Source: Pseudomonadota bacterium (GTDB taxonomy: Bacteria > Pseudomonadota > Gammaproteobacteria > Steroidobacterales > SZUA-146). From it: a stretch of DNA of 49,042 bases. The position numbers and the translations under genes are program-made. A model generated the notes under the pieces. It saw nothing but the letters and a program-made list of their open reading frames with translations. It was not told where the DNA came from and did no database searches. The DNA lies in assembly GCA_039028935.1 (NCBI GenBank), contig JBCCHD010000004.1, positions 1-49,042 on the forward strand, written 5' to 3'. Positions 1-8,725 of the stretch are shown here, one piece after another; the stretch's first letter is position 1; each line of letters starts with the position of its first letter.

Positions 1-2
1 CG

Positions 3-2549
3 GAAAACGAAAGCCTGGAGTCGATCAACATTGGCGCCTTGGGCGACCCTTCGCGAGGACCGTTTGTATTTAAAACAGTATCCGTGTTCCCTCAACAAGT
101 TCAGGAACTCATGAAAAACCCGCGTGGTTTTGTAATCCAACTCGCCAATTTTGATATTACCGACGCACTCGGTACGAACTTTGCTTTCACATCAAGGGAT
201 GTGCTTGATCGAACCGCAGGAATCTCCTTTGATTTAGGTGACGGTCGCGTTGAAAATTATCGTGTTGCCACCTCTAGCATCCACGACCCCGCCTCGGGTC
301 GGCCAGCCGGAATCACGATGGGATACGCGTTAGAGGTCATCGGGCTACAACGTTATGTGACGATCCGAGACGGAGGCAACGGTGTTGTTGATACGCTTGC
401 AGTAGATGGTGATGAACAGCTGCTTGCTGTTGGTGCCGCCGTCGAGCCCAATGAGGTCATTGTGGCCGTGGGCGACAATCAAACGTTGAGCACAGTGCCC
501 CAAGGCGACGACATATTGGTTGAGGCCGATTACGCCACCAGTCTAGTGGAGGACTTCGACACTATTGGTGATGGTGGAAACGGCCTGGCCGAGACCACAG
601 CCAGCGGCGATGATCTTCAAAACGTTTCGGTCGGTTCCGCCGTGGTGAGCGGGCAACCGATTATTGCAGTCGGCCCGAATGGCGTGCTCGACACAATCCC
701 TTTAGGAGACGATGCGATCGACTTGGCATCTGAACCCCCTCGACGAATGCTGACGCGTTTTCGTGACGTTGCAGCCGACGTGTCGACCAAGCGTTTCTGG
801 GCATTGTTTCAGCCGCAGGCCAGACCGGGCGTCGATCTTGACAACTACATCATTCGCTCTGGAGAACAGTTTAACTTTGCCTATGTGCAAGATAAAGACG
901 AAGACGGCGTTTGGGCAAGAGAAGAGTTTCTGCATGGCAGTTCCGATTTGCTGGTAAATACCGATGGCTGTACGCCACTGACGGCAGCCGATCAGTGTGA
1001 CTCGCTATCTGACAAAGAGGAAATTCAAGATGGTTGGCGCGTTCAACTGCGCGGTTCCCCACAGGCCTACCCGGTCTACCCGAATCCAAACCAAGGCGAT
1101 TCAGATCGGGACGGCCTGCTTGATCATGAAGAACGCAACTGCCTACTGGATCCTCGGCTGCGAGATTCCGACCTGGATGGCCTGACCGATTGGGAGGAGT
1201 TAACGGGTATGCGCATTGTAGAAGGAGCGATCACGCAAATGGTAAGTCGCGATCCCGACACCAATCTGATTACGTACGTCATCACGCCCTATGAAGGCGC
1301 GGCAACGGGCTGCGACGACAGCGAACCGCCGACCTGCAATTTGATCCCTCACGATGTGATCGTCGGTTGCAATACTGAAATTGATGCCCTTACCGGCGTT
1401 GGGTTTGCCACCGATCCACTCAATGCAGACACGGACGGTGATTTGGTGAACGACGCTGTGGAACTGAGCCTTGGCATCAACCCCAACGACTCTCAAGATG
1501 GACCGCTCTTTCTTGATGACGATGGTGATGGGGTTGCCAACTTTATCGAAGAGACCGGCTTTACTACCTACGTTAATGGCGTCGAAGTCACTTTTACATC
1601 GAACCCCAATAATCCAGACACAGACGGCGATTTACTACCGGATCTTCTCGAACATTTCATTCGTAGTAATCCTCGTAGCGTGGACACCGATGGGGATGGC
1701 ATCTCAGATAACAACGAGTATAGAAACGGCGGCGCCGCCTGCGTTACCCAAAATGTGGGCGAAACGTGTGTATCGTTTGCCGACCTGATCGAGAGTAGCT
1801 TCCAGTCCTACCTCTCGGAGTGTGAAGCCGCCGATGTCTGCAATAACACTACCATCGAGCAAACATTAGCCAGCCTCAATCAGTACGGAACGAATCTGAA
1901 CGAAAAAGACTCTGACTTCGACTCAGTCGATGATTTAGAAGAAATCGTCGGCGTGACTATCCAAGTCAATGATCTGAACGAAATGGTCAATTCAGACCCA
2001 ATAGCCAACAATTCGGACGCGGATTTACTGGACGATGGTGAGGAAAGAATGCTTGGCAGCAACCCTCGAGAAGCAGACACTGACGGTGACGGACGATTCG
2101 ATCATATCGAAAGAGATCTGGGTTTGGATCCTGCATTCCGTGACAGGTTGATATCGGTATCTTCCAGTGGCTTTCGCATTACAACTGCTGCCGAAGATGG
2201 CGAAATTGCAGAAATGGTATGGTGGGCTAACGTAAATAATAGCCAAGTCTGCTTCCTTCCAGAAAGAACGGTAAACCTGAACGAATTTGTCGATTTCACC
2301 TGCATTTACATCACTAATGCGGTGTTGCGTGACGATGGCTCGTCCATCACCGTCACTATGGCCGGACACGAAGTGGATGGCAGCTTCGACGGAATTGGAA
2401 TGGCCGACAACGATGAAGTGTGTAATCAGCAGACTGTCGTATTTACCTATGACGAACCGAGCACAAACAGCATTGAAAGAACGCACATATGTAACTCGGG
2501 TACGCCTGACTTGGGGTTCACGACGACCCTAACCGTGACGGAGCAATAG
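3..2549 (+). CDS. Thrombospondin type 3 repeat protein, 5' partial
   Basis: The reading frame is open to the left edge (codons from position 3), so the true start and any signal peptide lie outside the window; TTG at 39 is only the first internal start-like codon. Counting from that TTG, residues about 107-158 and 175-225 form two copies of a 50-residue repeat, each opening with DGGNG and closing with QGDD or LGDD. Residues about 285-720 hold some nine acidic loops such as DSDRDGLLDHEE, DTDGDLVNDAVE and DTDGDGISDNNE, the calcium-binding pattern of thrombospondin type 3 repeats. Paired cysteines are scattered between the loops. The C-terminal 120 residues look like a small beta domain with four cysteines. 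It is probably a large secreted or surface calcium-stabilised protein; no enzymatic motif was seen. The fold call is strong, the role unknown. Confidence 0.85.
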   Translation, partial: ENESLESINIGALGDPSRGPFVFKTVSVFPQQVQELMKNPRGFVIQLANFDITDALGTNFAFTSRDVLDRTAGISFDLGDGRVENYRVATSSIHDPASGRPAGITMGYALEVIGLQRYVTIRDGGNGVVDTLAVDGDEQLLAVGAAVEPNEVIVAVGDNQTLSTVPQGDDILVEADYATSLVEDFDTIGDGGNGLAETTASGDDLQNVSVGSAVVSGQPIIAVGPNGVLDTIPLGDDAIDLASEPPRRMLTRFRDVAADVSTKRFWALFQPQARPGVDLDNYIIRSGEQFNFAYVQDKDEDGVWAREEFLHGSSDLLVNTDGCTPLTAADQCDSLSDKEEIQDGWRVQLRGSPQAYPVYPNPNQGDSDRDGLLDHEERNCLLDPRLRDSDLDGLTDWEELTGMRIVEGAITQMVSRDPDTNLITYVITPYEGAATGCDDSEPPTCNLIPHDVIVGCNTEIDALTGVGFATDPLNADTDGDLVNDAVELSLGINPNDSQDGPLFLDDDGDGVANFIEETGFTTYVNGVEVTFTSNPNNPDTDGDLLPDLLEHFIRSNPRSVDTDGDGISDNNEYRNGGAACVTQNVGETCVSFADLIESSFQSYLSECEAADVCNNTTIEQTLASLNQYGTNLNEKDSDFDSVDDLEEIVGVTIQVNDLNEMVNSDPIANNSDADLLDDGEERMLGSNPREADTDGDGRFDHIERDLGLDPAFRDRLISVSSSGFRITTAAEDGEIAEMVWWANVNNSQVCFLPERTVNLNEFVDFTCIYITNAVLRDDGSSITVTMAGHEVDGSFDGIGMADNDEVCNQQTVVFTYDEPSTNSIERTHICNSGTPDLGFTTTLTVTEQ

Positions 2550-2550
2550 C

Positions 2551-2594
2551 AAAAAAACCGATCGGCTGCCGCCCTAAAACGAGGGCGGTAGCCG
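2551..2594 (-). terminator. Hairpin terminator between convergent genes
   Basis: A 13-bp stem (2563-2575 with 2582-2594, one G-U pair) has a six-base loop. On the minus strand it is followed after five bases by seven T (A-run 2551-2557), so it best serves the M1 peptidase gene. On the plus strand no T-run follows, though the hairpin sits 14 bases after the plus-strand stop codon and may also slow that transcript. Confidence 0.6.
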
Positions 2595-2615
2595 AAAGGT
2601 AATCGTGATCGGCGA

Positions 2616-4562
2616 TTATTCGCCGCGATTGAGTATCGCCTCGACCGTGCCTTGGGCAAGAGGATGGTAGCCTGGCCGCGCACGTTTATACACGTCGAAG
2701 GCAAACTCGCGATGCGCTGGCGTGGCCATCAAATCGTCATACAGCGGCACAATCAGTTTACGTCGACCAATACCAAGCAGGTATTGCTCCAAACGTGCGA
2801 ATCCGGGCTGATAATCGTGCCGGATCACGTGTCGCATCCAGCTGTGGACGATTTCGTTATTACGCGACTCCGTCAGGGCGAATTCGCTATCCAATTGCTC
2901 AAGCTGGGTTCCAGAGAGATCTGACGGCAATTTATTTAAGAAGTAGAGCCATTCATGCACGCTCCAGTTGCTGGTGTCGAGATCACCGAGTGCCACTGAC
3001 CCATTTAACCAACTCAATCCCTGTGCATCGATCGCGGTAAACGCATCGGATACCGGCACCATCGAGGCGTCCGGCAAGCCGTCTTCAAAAATCCATTCGT
3101 CGACTTCACTGCGTGTAACGGTGCCGGGATGTTTATCCACAAGGTTGGTCATCAGATAGTCAATAAACTGATCCGTGGAGATGCTCTGAAAGGCAAACGC
3201 ATCGAAGTACTTGCGCAAGAAGACATCAAACTTCTCGCGACCAAAACGGGTTTCTAGCCAGTTCACGAACATCTGGCCCTTGGTGTAGGGCACGCCACTA
3301 AACACGTCATCGGGGTCGCGGCCGGTTAGATCAATCGCCAGCAGCTGGTCTGGCGCGGGCAACCCTTTGAGTTCATCGACCAGCGACTGATAGTCGAGGA
3401 AGTACTCCATATCGGCACGATCTTTTCCGTACACGGCCTCCATGATGCGCGTAGTGAGAAACGACGTGAATCCTTCATTGAGCCACAGATCTCGCCACGT
3501 GCCGTTGGTTACAAGATTCCCCGACCAGGAATGCGCCAGCTCGTGCGCGATGAGCGAAACGAGACTCTTGTCGCCGGCAATCACGGTTGGCGTAATGAAC
3601 GACAGCCGCGGATTCTCCATCCCGCCAAACGGAAAACTCGGCGGTAGAATCAGTAGATCGTAGCGACCCCAGCGATAGGGTCCGAACAACTCTTCGCTGA
3701 TCACCAACATCTGCTCGGTGTCCGCAAACTCGGCCGCCGCCGACTCGACAATCGTCGGTTCAGCAAACACGCCTGTGCGACCGCTCATCGGCTCGAACAC
3801 CAAGTCGCCCACACCGAGTGCAATGAGATACGCCGGAATGGCCTGCGGCATCTCAAATCGATAAACACCATCCGCCCGCTTCTCGCTCGTCGGTTCATTC
3901 GACGCACTCATCACAGCGCGCAAGTTTGACGGTACACGAATCGTCGCCCCATACGTCATGCGCACTCCGGGCGTGTCCTGTATGGGAATCCAGCTGCGCG
4001 CGTGAATGGCTTGCGACTGCGTGAACAAAAACGGGTTCTGCTTGCCTGCCGTCTGCTCAGGCGTAAGCCATTGCAAGCCTGATGCGGCAGGCTGACTGGC
4101 GTACTTTATTTCAACCGTAAGTGTCGTTTGGTCATTATCAGGCAGATCCACAATGAGCGCTCGACCCAGGTTCGGATCGATCTCGCCCAAACGAAATTTG
4201 AGTAACGAGGACGCACGCTCTTCTATTAGGGTGGCGCGACGAACATCCAAATCCCGTGTATCCAACCACAAGGTGGACACACCTGGCTTCCGTTCGACCG
4301 TCAGACGCGCGGTGCCGACCAGCTGGCGAGCCTCAAACTCAACCGTCAGATCAAGTTCAGCGTGTGTCACGTGTGCTTCGTTGGGTTTGGCAAACGAATG
4401 CACATCGAAGGCGTATTCGCGCGCGGCAGGAACGTCTTGAGTGTCGCTGACGGCGGCATCATCATGCTTGGGCGATGACGGGCCACAGGCGGTAAGGCCG
4501 ATGGCGAAGACCGAAACCGTAAGCATGCGTAGCGTCGAAGACAAACGATCATGTCGTGTCAT
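2616..4562 (-). CDS. M1 family metallopeptidase, lipoprotein
   Basis: Zinc aminopeptidase of the gluzincin M1 family, closest in layout to leukotriene A4 hydrolase/aminopeptidase B. Counted from an upstream ATG at 4574, HELAH at 344-348 and the glutamate of NEGF at 367 give HExxH-18-E, and the exopeptidase motif GGMEN lies at 317-321. The rest is an N-terminal beta saddle domain, the catalytic domain and an alpha-helical C-terminal domain. I prefer the ATG at 4562 because GGAG stands six bases before it. The N-terminus is hydrophobic and ends in a lipobox (GLTAC), so the protein is probably a lipoprotein facing the periplasm. It lies 23 bases downstream of the M13 peptidase gene, almost certainly in one operon. 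It probably trims N-terminal residues from peptides released by the M13 enzyme. Confidence 0.93.
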   Translation of the reverse strand: MTRHDRLSSTLRMLTVSVFAIGLTACGPSSPKHDDAAVSDTQDVPAAREYAFDVHSFAKPNEAHVTHAELDLTVEFEARQLVGTARLTVERKPGVSTLWLDTRDLDVRRATLIEERASSLLKFRLGEIDPNLGRALIVDLPDNDQTTLTVEIKYASQPAASGLQWLTPEQTAGKQNPFLFTQSQAIHARSWIPIQDTPGVRMTYGATIRVPSNLRAVMSASNEPTSEKRADGVYRFEMPQAIPAYLIALGVGDLVFEPMSGRTGVFAEPTIVESAAAEFADTEQMLVISEELFGPYRWGRYDLLILPPSFPFGGMENPRLSFITPTVIAGDKSLVSLIAHELAHSWSGNLVTNGTWRDLWLNEGFTSFLTTRIMEAVYGKDRADMEYFLDYQSLVDELKGLPAPDQLLAIDLTGRDPDDVFSGVPYTKGQMFVNWLETRFGREKFDVFLRKYFDAFAFQSISTDQFIDYLMTNLVDKHPGTVTRSEVDEWIFEDGLPDASMVPVSDAFTAIDAQGLSWLNGSVALGDLDTSNWSVHEWLYFLNKLPSDLSGTQLEQLDSEFALTESRNNEIVHSWMRHVIRHDYQPGFARLEQYLLGIGRRKLIVPLYDDLMATPAHREFAFDVYKRARPGYHPLAQGTVEAILNRGE

Positions 4563-4585
4563 TGGGAGCTCCATTTAACCGTCGG

Positions 4586-6619
4586 CTACCAGATTTTAAT
4601 AATGTCATCCGGCGAGCGGTACAAACCGTCCCCGGGTTTGACGTTAAACGCGCGATGAAAATCAGGCATGTTGGCCACGATCCCATTGACCCGGTACTTG
4701 CTGGGAGAATGGGGATCGGTGAGCAAACGGCGCCGCAGCTCATCATCGCGATACAGCCGTCGCCACACTTGCGCCCAGCCCATAAAGAAGCGTTGATCAC
4801 CCGTATAACCATCGATTACGGGCGCTTCAACGCCTTTCAACGAGAGACGATAGGCGCGATACGCCATGGTTAGTCCAGCCAGGTCACCGATGTTTTCGCC
4901 GAGCGTAAGCTCGCCGTTGACGAATTCGCCAGGCAGCGGTTCGAACGCCGCGTATTGCGCCACCAAACCGTCTGCGCGACGCTTAAATTCGACAGCGTCC
5001 TGCTCAGTCCACCAGTCGCGCAAATTGCCGTCACCGTCCGACTTGCGCCCCTGATCATCAAACCCATGACTGAACTCATGACCAATGACCGCCCCAATTG
5101 CGCCGTAGTTCACCGCGTCGTCAGCCTCAACATTAAAAAAGGGGGGCTGAAGGATCGCGGCTGGAAACACAATCTCATTCATCGACGGGTTGTAATACGC
5201 ATTCACAGTCTGCGGTGTCATGAACCACTCAGTGCGATCGATCGGGCCGCCCAACTTGTTCAGTTGACGCCCGTATTCAAGTTCCGCAGAGGCCATCATA
5301 TTGCCAACGAGATCGTCATCGCTCAAAGACAGTTTGCTGTAGTCTTTCCATTTCGATGGATAGCCAATCTTAGGCGTGAATTTGGCTAACTTGTTTCGCG
5401 CCTGAATTTTGGTGTCGGCACTCATCCACTCGAGTCCATCAATGGATGTGCCAAATGCGGTGCGCAGATTTTCCACCATTTCGTCCATGCGCTGCTTGGC
5501 GATCGGCTTAAACGTTTGCTCAACATAGAGCTTGCCAACCGCCTCTCCGAGCGTGCCGTTAACCGCGCTCACAGCGCGTTTCCAGCGGGGCCGAATTTCC
5601 TGCACGCCCCGCAGCGTGCGGCCAAAGAAATCAAAATCGGCCTCAACAAAATCGGCGCTTAAATATTCGGCGCTTGACGACAGCAAATGCCAATTTAGAT
5701 AACTCCGCCATTCAGAAAGTGGCGTGGCCGCAATCAATCCAGCCAGTGAGGTTTGAAAGCTCGGCTGGCGGACAATGAAATCCTGTTGTTCGCCAAGCCC
5801 CGCCGCGTCGAGAAATGCGCCCATATCGACATCCGACAGCATGGCAAGCAGTGCATCGCGGGTGGCGGGATTAAACGTGGCATTGCGATCACGATTGCGC
5901 ACCCGATCCCATTGCAGCTCGGCAATGCGGGTCTCTAGATCGAGCACGCTCTGCGCCGCACGCTCGCCATCAGGTAGCCCAGCCAGTTCGAACATGCGCT
6001 CAATGTGGGCGCGATAGGCATCCCGAATGCCAACAAATTTTTCATCCTCGTTCAGATAATAGTCTCGATCGGGAAGGCTGGTACCCGCTTGGGAGATAAA
6101 CGGCACGTACCGGGTGGTATCGCCCGAGTCTTGATTGATCCAAAAGCGAATAGGGCTGCCCAGACCGTATTTCTGTGCCTCGCCAAAGTAGCGCATTAGG
6201 TCGGCGTGCGATGACACGGCATTAATCCGGCTGAAATGCCCGGCGAGTGGTGCGATCCCCGCAGACTCAATGGCTGTTTCATTCATGAACGCGTTATAGA
6301 ACGCACCGATGCGCGCTTTGTCACTGCCCGGTGCGCCGCCGTTTTTGGCCGCGTCCTCAATAATGTCGCGTTGCAACGTCTCAGATACGTCAAACAACTC
6401 AGTAAACGATCCGTAGTTGGACCGGTCTGCCGGAATGTCGGTACGCGCAAGCCAACCGCCATTGATGTGACGAAAGAAATCATCCTGTGGCCGCACAGAA
6501 TGATCGATGTTCTCGGTGTCCACGCCGAGCGATAAGGTGGCGCCGGTGTCGGGCGCGGGATCAACAGTAGAGCAAGCGGTGAGAGCCAGCACGGCGGCTA
6601 GCACGGTCAGTGTTCGCAT
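4586..6619 (-). CDS. M13 family (neprilysin/PepO-like) metallopeptidase, lipoprotein
   Basis: Zinc endopeptidase of the M13 family, 677 residues, the usual length for bacterial PepO-like enzymes. Seen in the sequence: substrate-binding NAYY near 473-476, HEFSH near 514-518 as the zinc site, and GENIGDLAG with the third ligand glutamate near 575. The C-terminus ends in tryptophan, as in family members. The start at 6619 is chosen because it begins a classical lipoprotein signal peptide (lipobox ALTAC, cysteine at 16) and has GGA nine bases upstream; an upstream in-frame start at 6679 would add 20 residues without signal character. It is the first gene of a two-gene operon with the M1 peptidase. 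Together they suggest oligopeptide scavenging in the periplasm. Confidence 0.94.
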   Translation of the reverse strand: MRTLTVLAAVLALTACSTVDPAPDTGATLSLGVDTENIDHSVRPQDDFFRHINGGWLARTDIPADRSNYGSFTELFDVSETLQRDIIEDAAKNGGAPGSDKARIGAFYNAFMNETAIESAGIAPLAGHFSRINAVSSHADLMRYFGEAQKYGLGSPIRFWINQDSGDTTRYVPFISQAGTSLPDRDYYLNEDEKFVGIRDAYRAHIERMFELAGLPDGERAAQSVLDLETRIAELQWDRVRNRDRNATFNPATRDALLAMLSDVDMGAFLDAAGLGEQQDFIVRQPSFQTSLAGLIAATPLSEWRSYLNWHLLSSSAEYLSADFVEADFDFFGRTLRGVQEIRPRWKRAVSAVNGTLGEAVGKLYVEQTFKPIAKQRMDEMVENLRTAFGTSIDGLEWMSADTKIQARNKLAKFTPKIGYPSKWKDYSKLSLSDDDLVGNMMASAELEYGRQLNKLGGPIDRTEWFMTPQTVNAYYNPSMNEIVFPAAILQPPFFNVEADDAVNYGAIGAVIGHEFSHGFDDQGRKSDGDGNLRDWWTEQDAVEFKRRADGLVAQYAAFEPLPGEFVNGELTLGENIGDLAGLTMAYRAYRLSLKGVEAPVIDGYTGDQRFFMGWAQVWRRLYRDDELRRRLLTDPHSPSKYRVNGIVANMPDFHRAFNVKPGDGLYRSPDDIIKIW

Positions 6620-6774
6620 GATGGAGTTCCCTATACTGTATTCAGAGGGCCGCAAGAATACCACGGCGCCTCCCCACACAACGCTAGACCGCGCGTCACT
6701 GAGATAAACCGCACACCATAGCGGTCAAGCCGCAATGAGCTGTTCGCAGGAAAATGGAGAAGATGGTTTGTCTA

Positions 6775-6792
6775 AACGTCTGATCAGACGTT
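6775..6792. repeat. Perfect 18-bp palindrome at the FHA gene stop codon
   Basis: AACGTCTGATCAGACGTT is its own reverse complement and contains the stop codon of the FHA gene. It is not followed by a T-run on either strand, so it is a poor terminator. It could be a protein-binding site or a simple RNA hairpin at the 3' end. Confidence 0.5.
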
Positions 6793-7122
6793 ATCGGGTT
6801 CTTTTTTGTAGTGCAGCTGATAGGAACCGATGGTGATGATATCGCCGTGCTCAAGGCTGTACTTTTTAATGCGCTTGCGGTTCACATACGTGCCATTCAT
6901 GGAATCCAGGTCGAGCACGTAGTCGTCTTTGAGCACAGTGAAAATTTGCGCATGGTGACGACTGGAGTTTTTGCAATCGAGCCGAATATCACAATCGTGT
7001 TTGCGTCCGATCGTCACCCGACGTTTGTTGAGGCGATATTCGTCCACCTGCTCTCCGTCTTTGATGATGACGAGTCGGGCGGCCTGCACTTCCTGCAGGG
7101 TTCGTAGTGTCGGCGTGGGCAT
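6784..7122 (-). CDS. FHA domain protein
   Basis: A 112-residue cytoplasmic protein that is nearly all one forkhead-associated domain, which binds phosphothreonine peptides. The hallmark residues are present: TIGR near the first strand, SSRHHA, then DLDSMNGTYVN and the closing GDIITIG. The start at 7122 is picked over an upstream in-frame start at 7233 because AAAG stands eight bases before it and the upstream extension has no FHA character. No kinase, phosphatase or type VI secretion gene adjoins it in the window, so the phosphorylated partner is unknown. It seems to be monocistronic. Confidence 0.9.
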   Translation of the reverse strand: MPTPTLRTLQEVQAARLVIIKDGEQVDEYRLNKRRVTIGRKHDCDIRLDCKNSSRHHAQIFTVLKDDYVLDLDSMNGTYVNRKRIKKYSLEHGDIITIGSYQLHYKKEPDNV

Positions 7123-7622
7123 ATCCGGTCTTTCCAGTGATTCGTTCTTATCGGCCGTTGACTCGTCGCAGCATAACAAATACCTCGCGAGACGCTTTGC
7201 GACGCACGTCTCACTCCAGCGGCTCGAACACAAATATTGTCAAACTGACCGTTAAACGCAATGGTATCGGGGTTTTCCACCCGTCAAATACCACATGCGC
7301 TAAGTTACACGGGCCCATTTTTCCAATTGAGTCAGTTATTTGCCCACTTTGCGCGCCGCTGCCCCTAATCGCAGCTGAGCCCGTTTCGTCGAGCGAGATA
7401 GGTAGGAGTACGCCGCTGACCAACGGCGAACATCAATCGATCGTGTGCACATCAGATAGGCATTGCTCGACCGCCGAGGATCGCCCGACAAGTCACCAAG
7501 CGCCATCCTCTCACGCGTCGCCGACCTTTTGGTACCGGCAACAAGGCGATCTTAAGCATTTGTTTTTATTTATTAATATCAAAACGACGCAAAACGGAAC
7601 GCCGAGCGCATCGGCGTACCGC
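7123..7622. other. 500-bp stretch without a convincing gene
   Basis: This holds the upstream region of the FHA gene (minus strand) and the 3' region of the DUF1853 gene (minus strand). A TTGACA hexamer lies on the minus strand at 7239-7244 but has no convincing -10 partner. The stretch around 7555-7590 is AT-rich. A plus-strand reading frame spans the gap but overlaps both neighbours and has no protein-like composition. I see no tRNA or structured RNA. Confidence 0.5.
7583..7616 (-). terminator. Weak terminator after DUF1853 gene
   Basis: A six-base-pair stem, CGCCGA/TCGGCG (7600-7605 with 7611-7616) with a five-base loop, begins six bases after the stop codon. On the minus strand it is followed by an interrupted T-rich stretch (two TTTT runs within 20 bases). 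Confidence 0.4.
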
Positions 7623-8507
7623 TTACGTCGCCAGATCATCCGACCAATCGTTTGCCACCACAAACATCCTCTTCCACTCGCCCTGTGATGTTTCCACGTC
7701 GACGCACTGCGGGCCACTTTCGACGGCCGCCTGCAACCGGTCGAGGGAGAGCGACGCACCGGTGCGTCGAGGCGCAAGCCAATCCTGTTTGTGCAGCGAG
7801 TGGATTGCACTCGGCGAGATCGTGCAGAGTGTATCGATCGGGCACCACGTGCCGTGAGGGGCCGCCGGGTTGATCGTGACGTGTCCGGCGGAGCCGTCAA
7901 ACGAAAACGACGACGGGGACGCCGCCGGTAAACCGAAGGGGAAAAACAATCGACCTTTAAGAATCGCTCGTACTCGGGTGATGGGCTGAGGCAACGCCGA
8001 TTGAGCCTCAGAGCGCGACGACAAGCGGAGCTGTCGATCATCCAAATGCGACAATTTACGACGCAGTGAATCGCGCTTACCTGGACCTACCCAATCGAGC
8101 TCGCCGTCGCGAAAGACCCCTAGATAAAATTTGCAGGCCACCTCCCAATGTTCGAGCGTCCCGTCCGCGAGGTTTCTCACAATGAAGTCGAATTCGCCCA
8201 GCGTACGCTCGTCATCGGCGATCTGGAGTCGACGCGCGACGCACTCCAATGCGGGCAGTCGGGATAGCCCGAACGCAATCAAGGTTTCAAAACGGGCGCC
8301 TAATCGATGATCGGTTTGCTGCCCAAGGGCATGGTCCAATTGATCCGCCATCGACGCGTCATCGGCCATCGCTGGTTGGTCGCACAGATCGCGGTACCAG
8401 GTATCGGTTTGCCATCGGACGTCGGTTTCTGATCGCACGAGTGGCGGGCTGCCGAGGGACCAGCGTAAGGCCTCGACCTGGTTGTGTTTGTTGTGTTTTT
8501 GCAACAA
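7623..8507 (-). CDS. DUF1853 family protein
   Basis: A 294-residue cytoplasmic protein matching the DUF1853 pattern: an N-terminal LRWSLGSPPL block, then LGARFETLIAFGL, then TLGEFDFIVRN and HWEVACKFYLG. The last two resemble the acidic/lysine core (E-x-D ... E-x-K) of PD-(D/E)xK nuclease-like folds; I infer this from the motif spacing and it is not proven for the family. The only workable start is a TTG at 8507, because an in-frame stop lies 15 bases upstream and the conserved block begins within 13 residues. The Shine-Dalgarno sequence is weak. It points away from the divergent OmpA-family gene. Function unknown. Confidence 0.8.
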   Translation of the reverse strand: MLQKHNKHNQVEALRWSLGSPPLVRSETDVRWQTDTWYRDLCDQPAMADDASMADQLDHALGQQTDHRLGARFETLIAFGLSRLPALECVARRLQIADDERTLGEFDFIVRNLADGTLEHWEVACKFYLGVFRDGELDWVGPGKRDSLRRKLSHLDDRQLRLSSRSEAQSALPQPITRVRAILKGRLFFPFGLPAASPSSFSFDGSAGHVTINPAAPHGTWCPIDTLCTISPSAIHSLHKQDWLAPRRTGASLSLDRLQAAVESGPQCVDVETSQGEWKRMFVVANDWSDDLAT

Positions 8508-8658
8508 ATTTTTCGCAGGTTATGTGGACTCACCGCACGACTAATACGGCGATTCCGCCACCCGCTAGTGGATTAGGCAGAATGCAAAATAGCGTGTATT
8601 TCACGGTATCGAGTTTTATCTGGTGCGAAACACTATGGTATATTTCGGCCTTAGTTAC

Positions 8659-8674
8659 CACAGCAATCGCTGTG
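8659..8674. repeat. Inverted repeat upstream of the OmpA-family gene
   Basis: CACAGC-AATC-GCTGTG, six base pairs with a four-base loop, lies 52 bases before the start codon. It could be an operator or a small leader hairpin. The whole 8508-8725 spacer is AT-rich compared with its surroundings and must hold the divergent promoters, but I cannot place a good -35/-10 pair. Confidence 0.35.
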
Positions 8675-8725
8675 CATGTATTATCCGACCCACAATATGC
8701 CGCTGCTGGCAGGAGATTCGAGGTC

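Noticed and set aside
6784-7122. FHA protein as part of a type VI secretion or kinase signalling locus
   Set aside because: No Ser/Thr kinase, phosphatase or secretion gene is near it in the window.
7107-7688. Plus-strand 193-codon open frame across the FHA-DUF1853 gap
   Set aside because: It overlaps both real genes, is rich in Ser/Arg/His/Pro as out-of-frame GC-rich DNA tends to be, has no ribosome binding site and resembles no family.
8249-8725. N-terminal extension of the OmpA-family protein
   Set aside because: It overlaps the DUF1853 gene and would bury the signal peptide that begins at ATG 8726.
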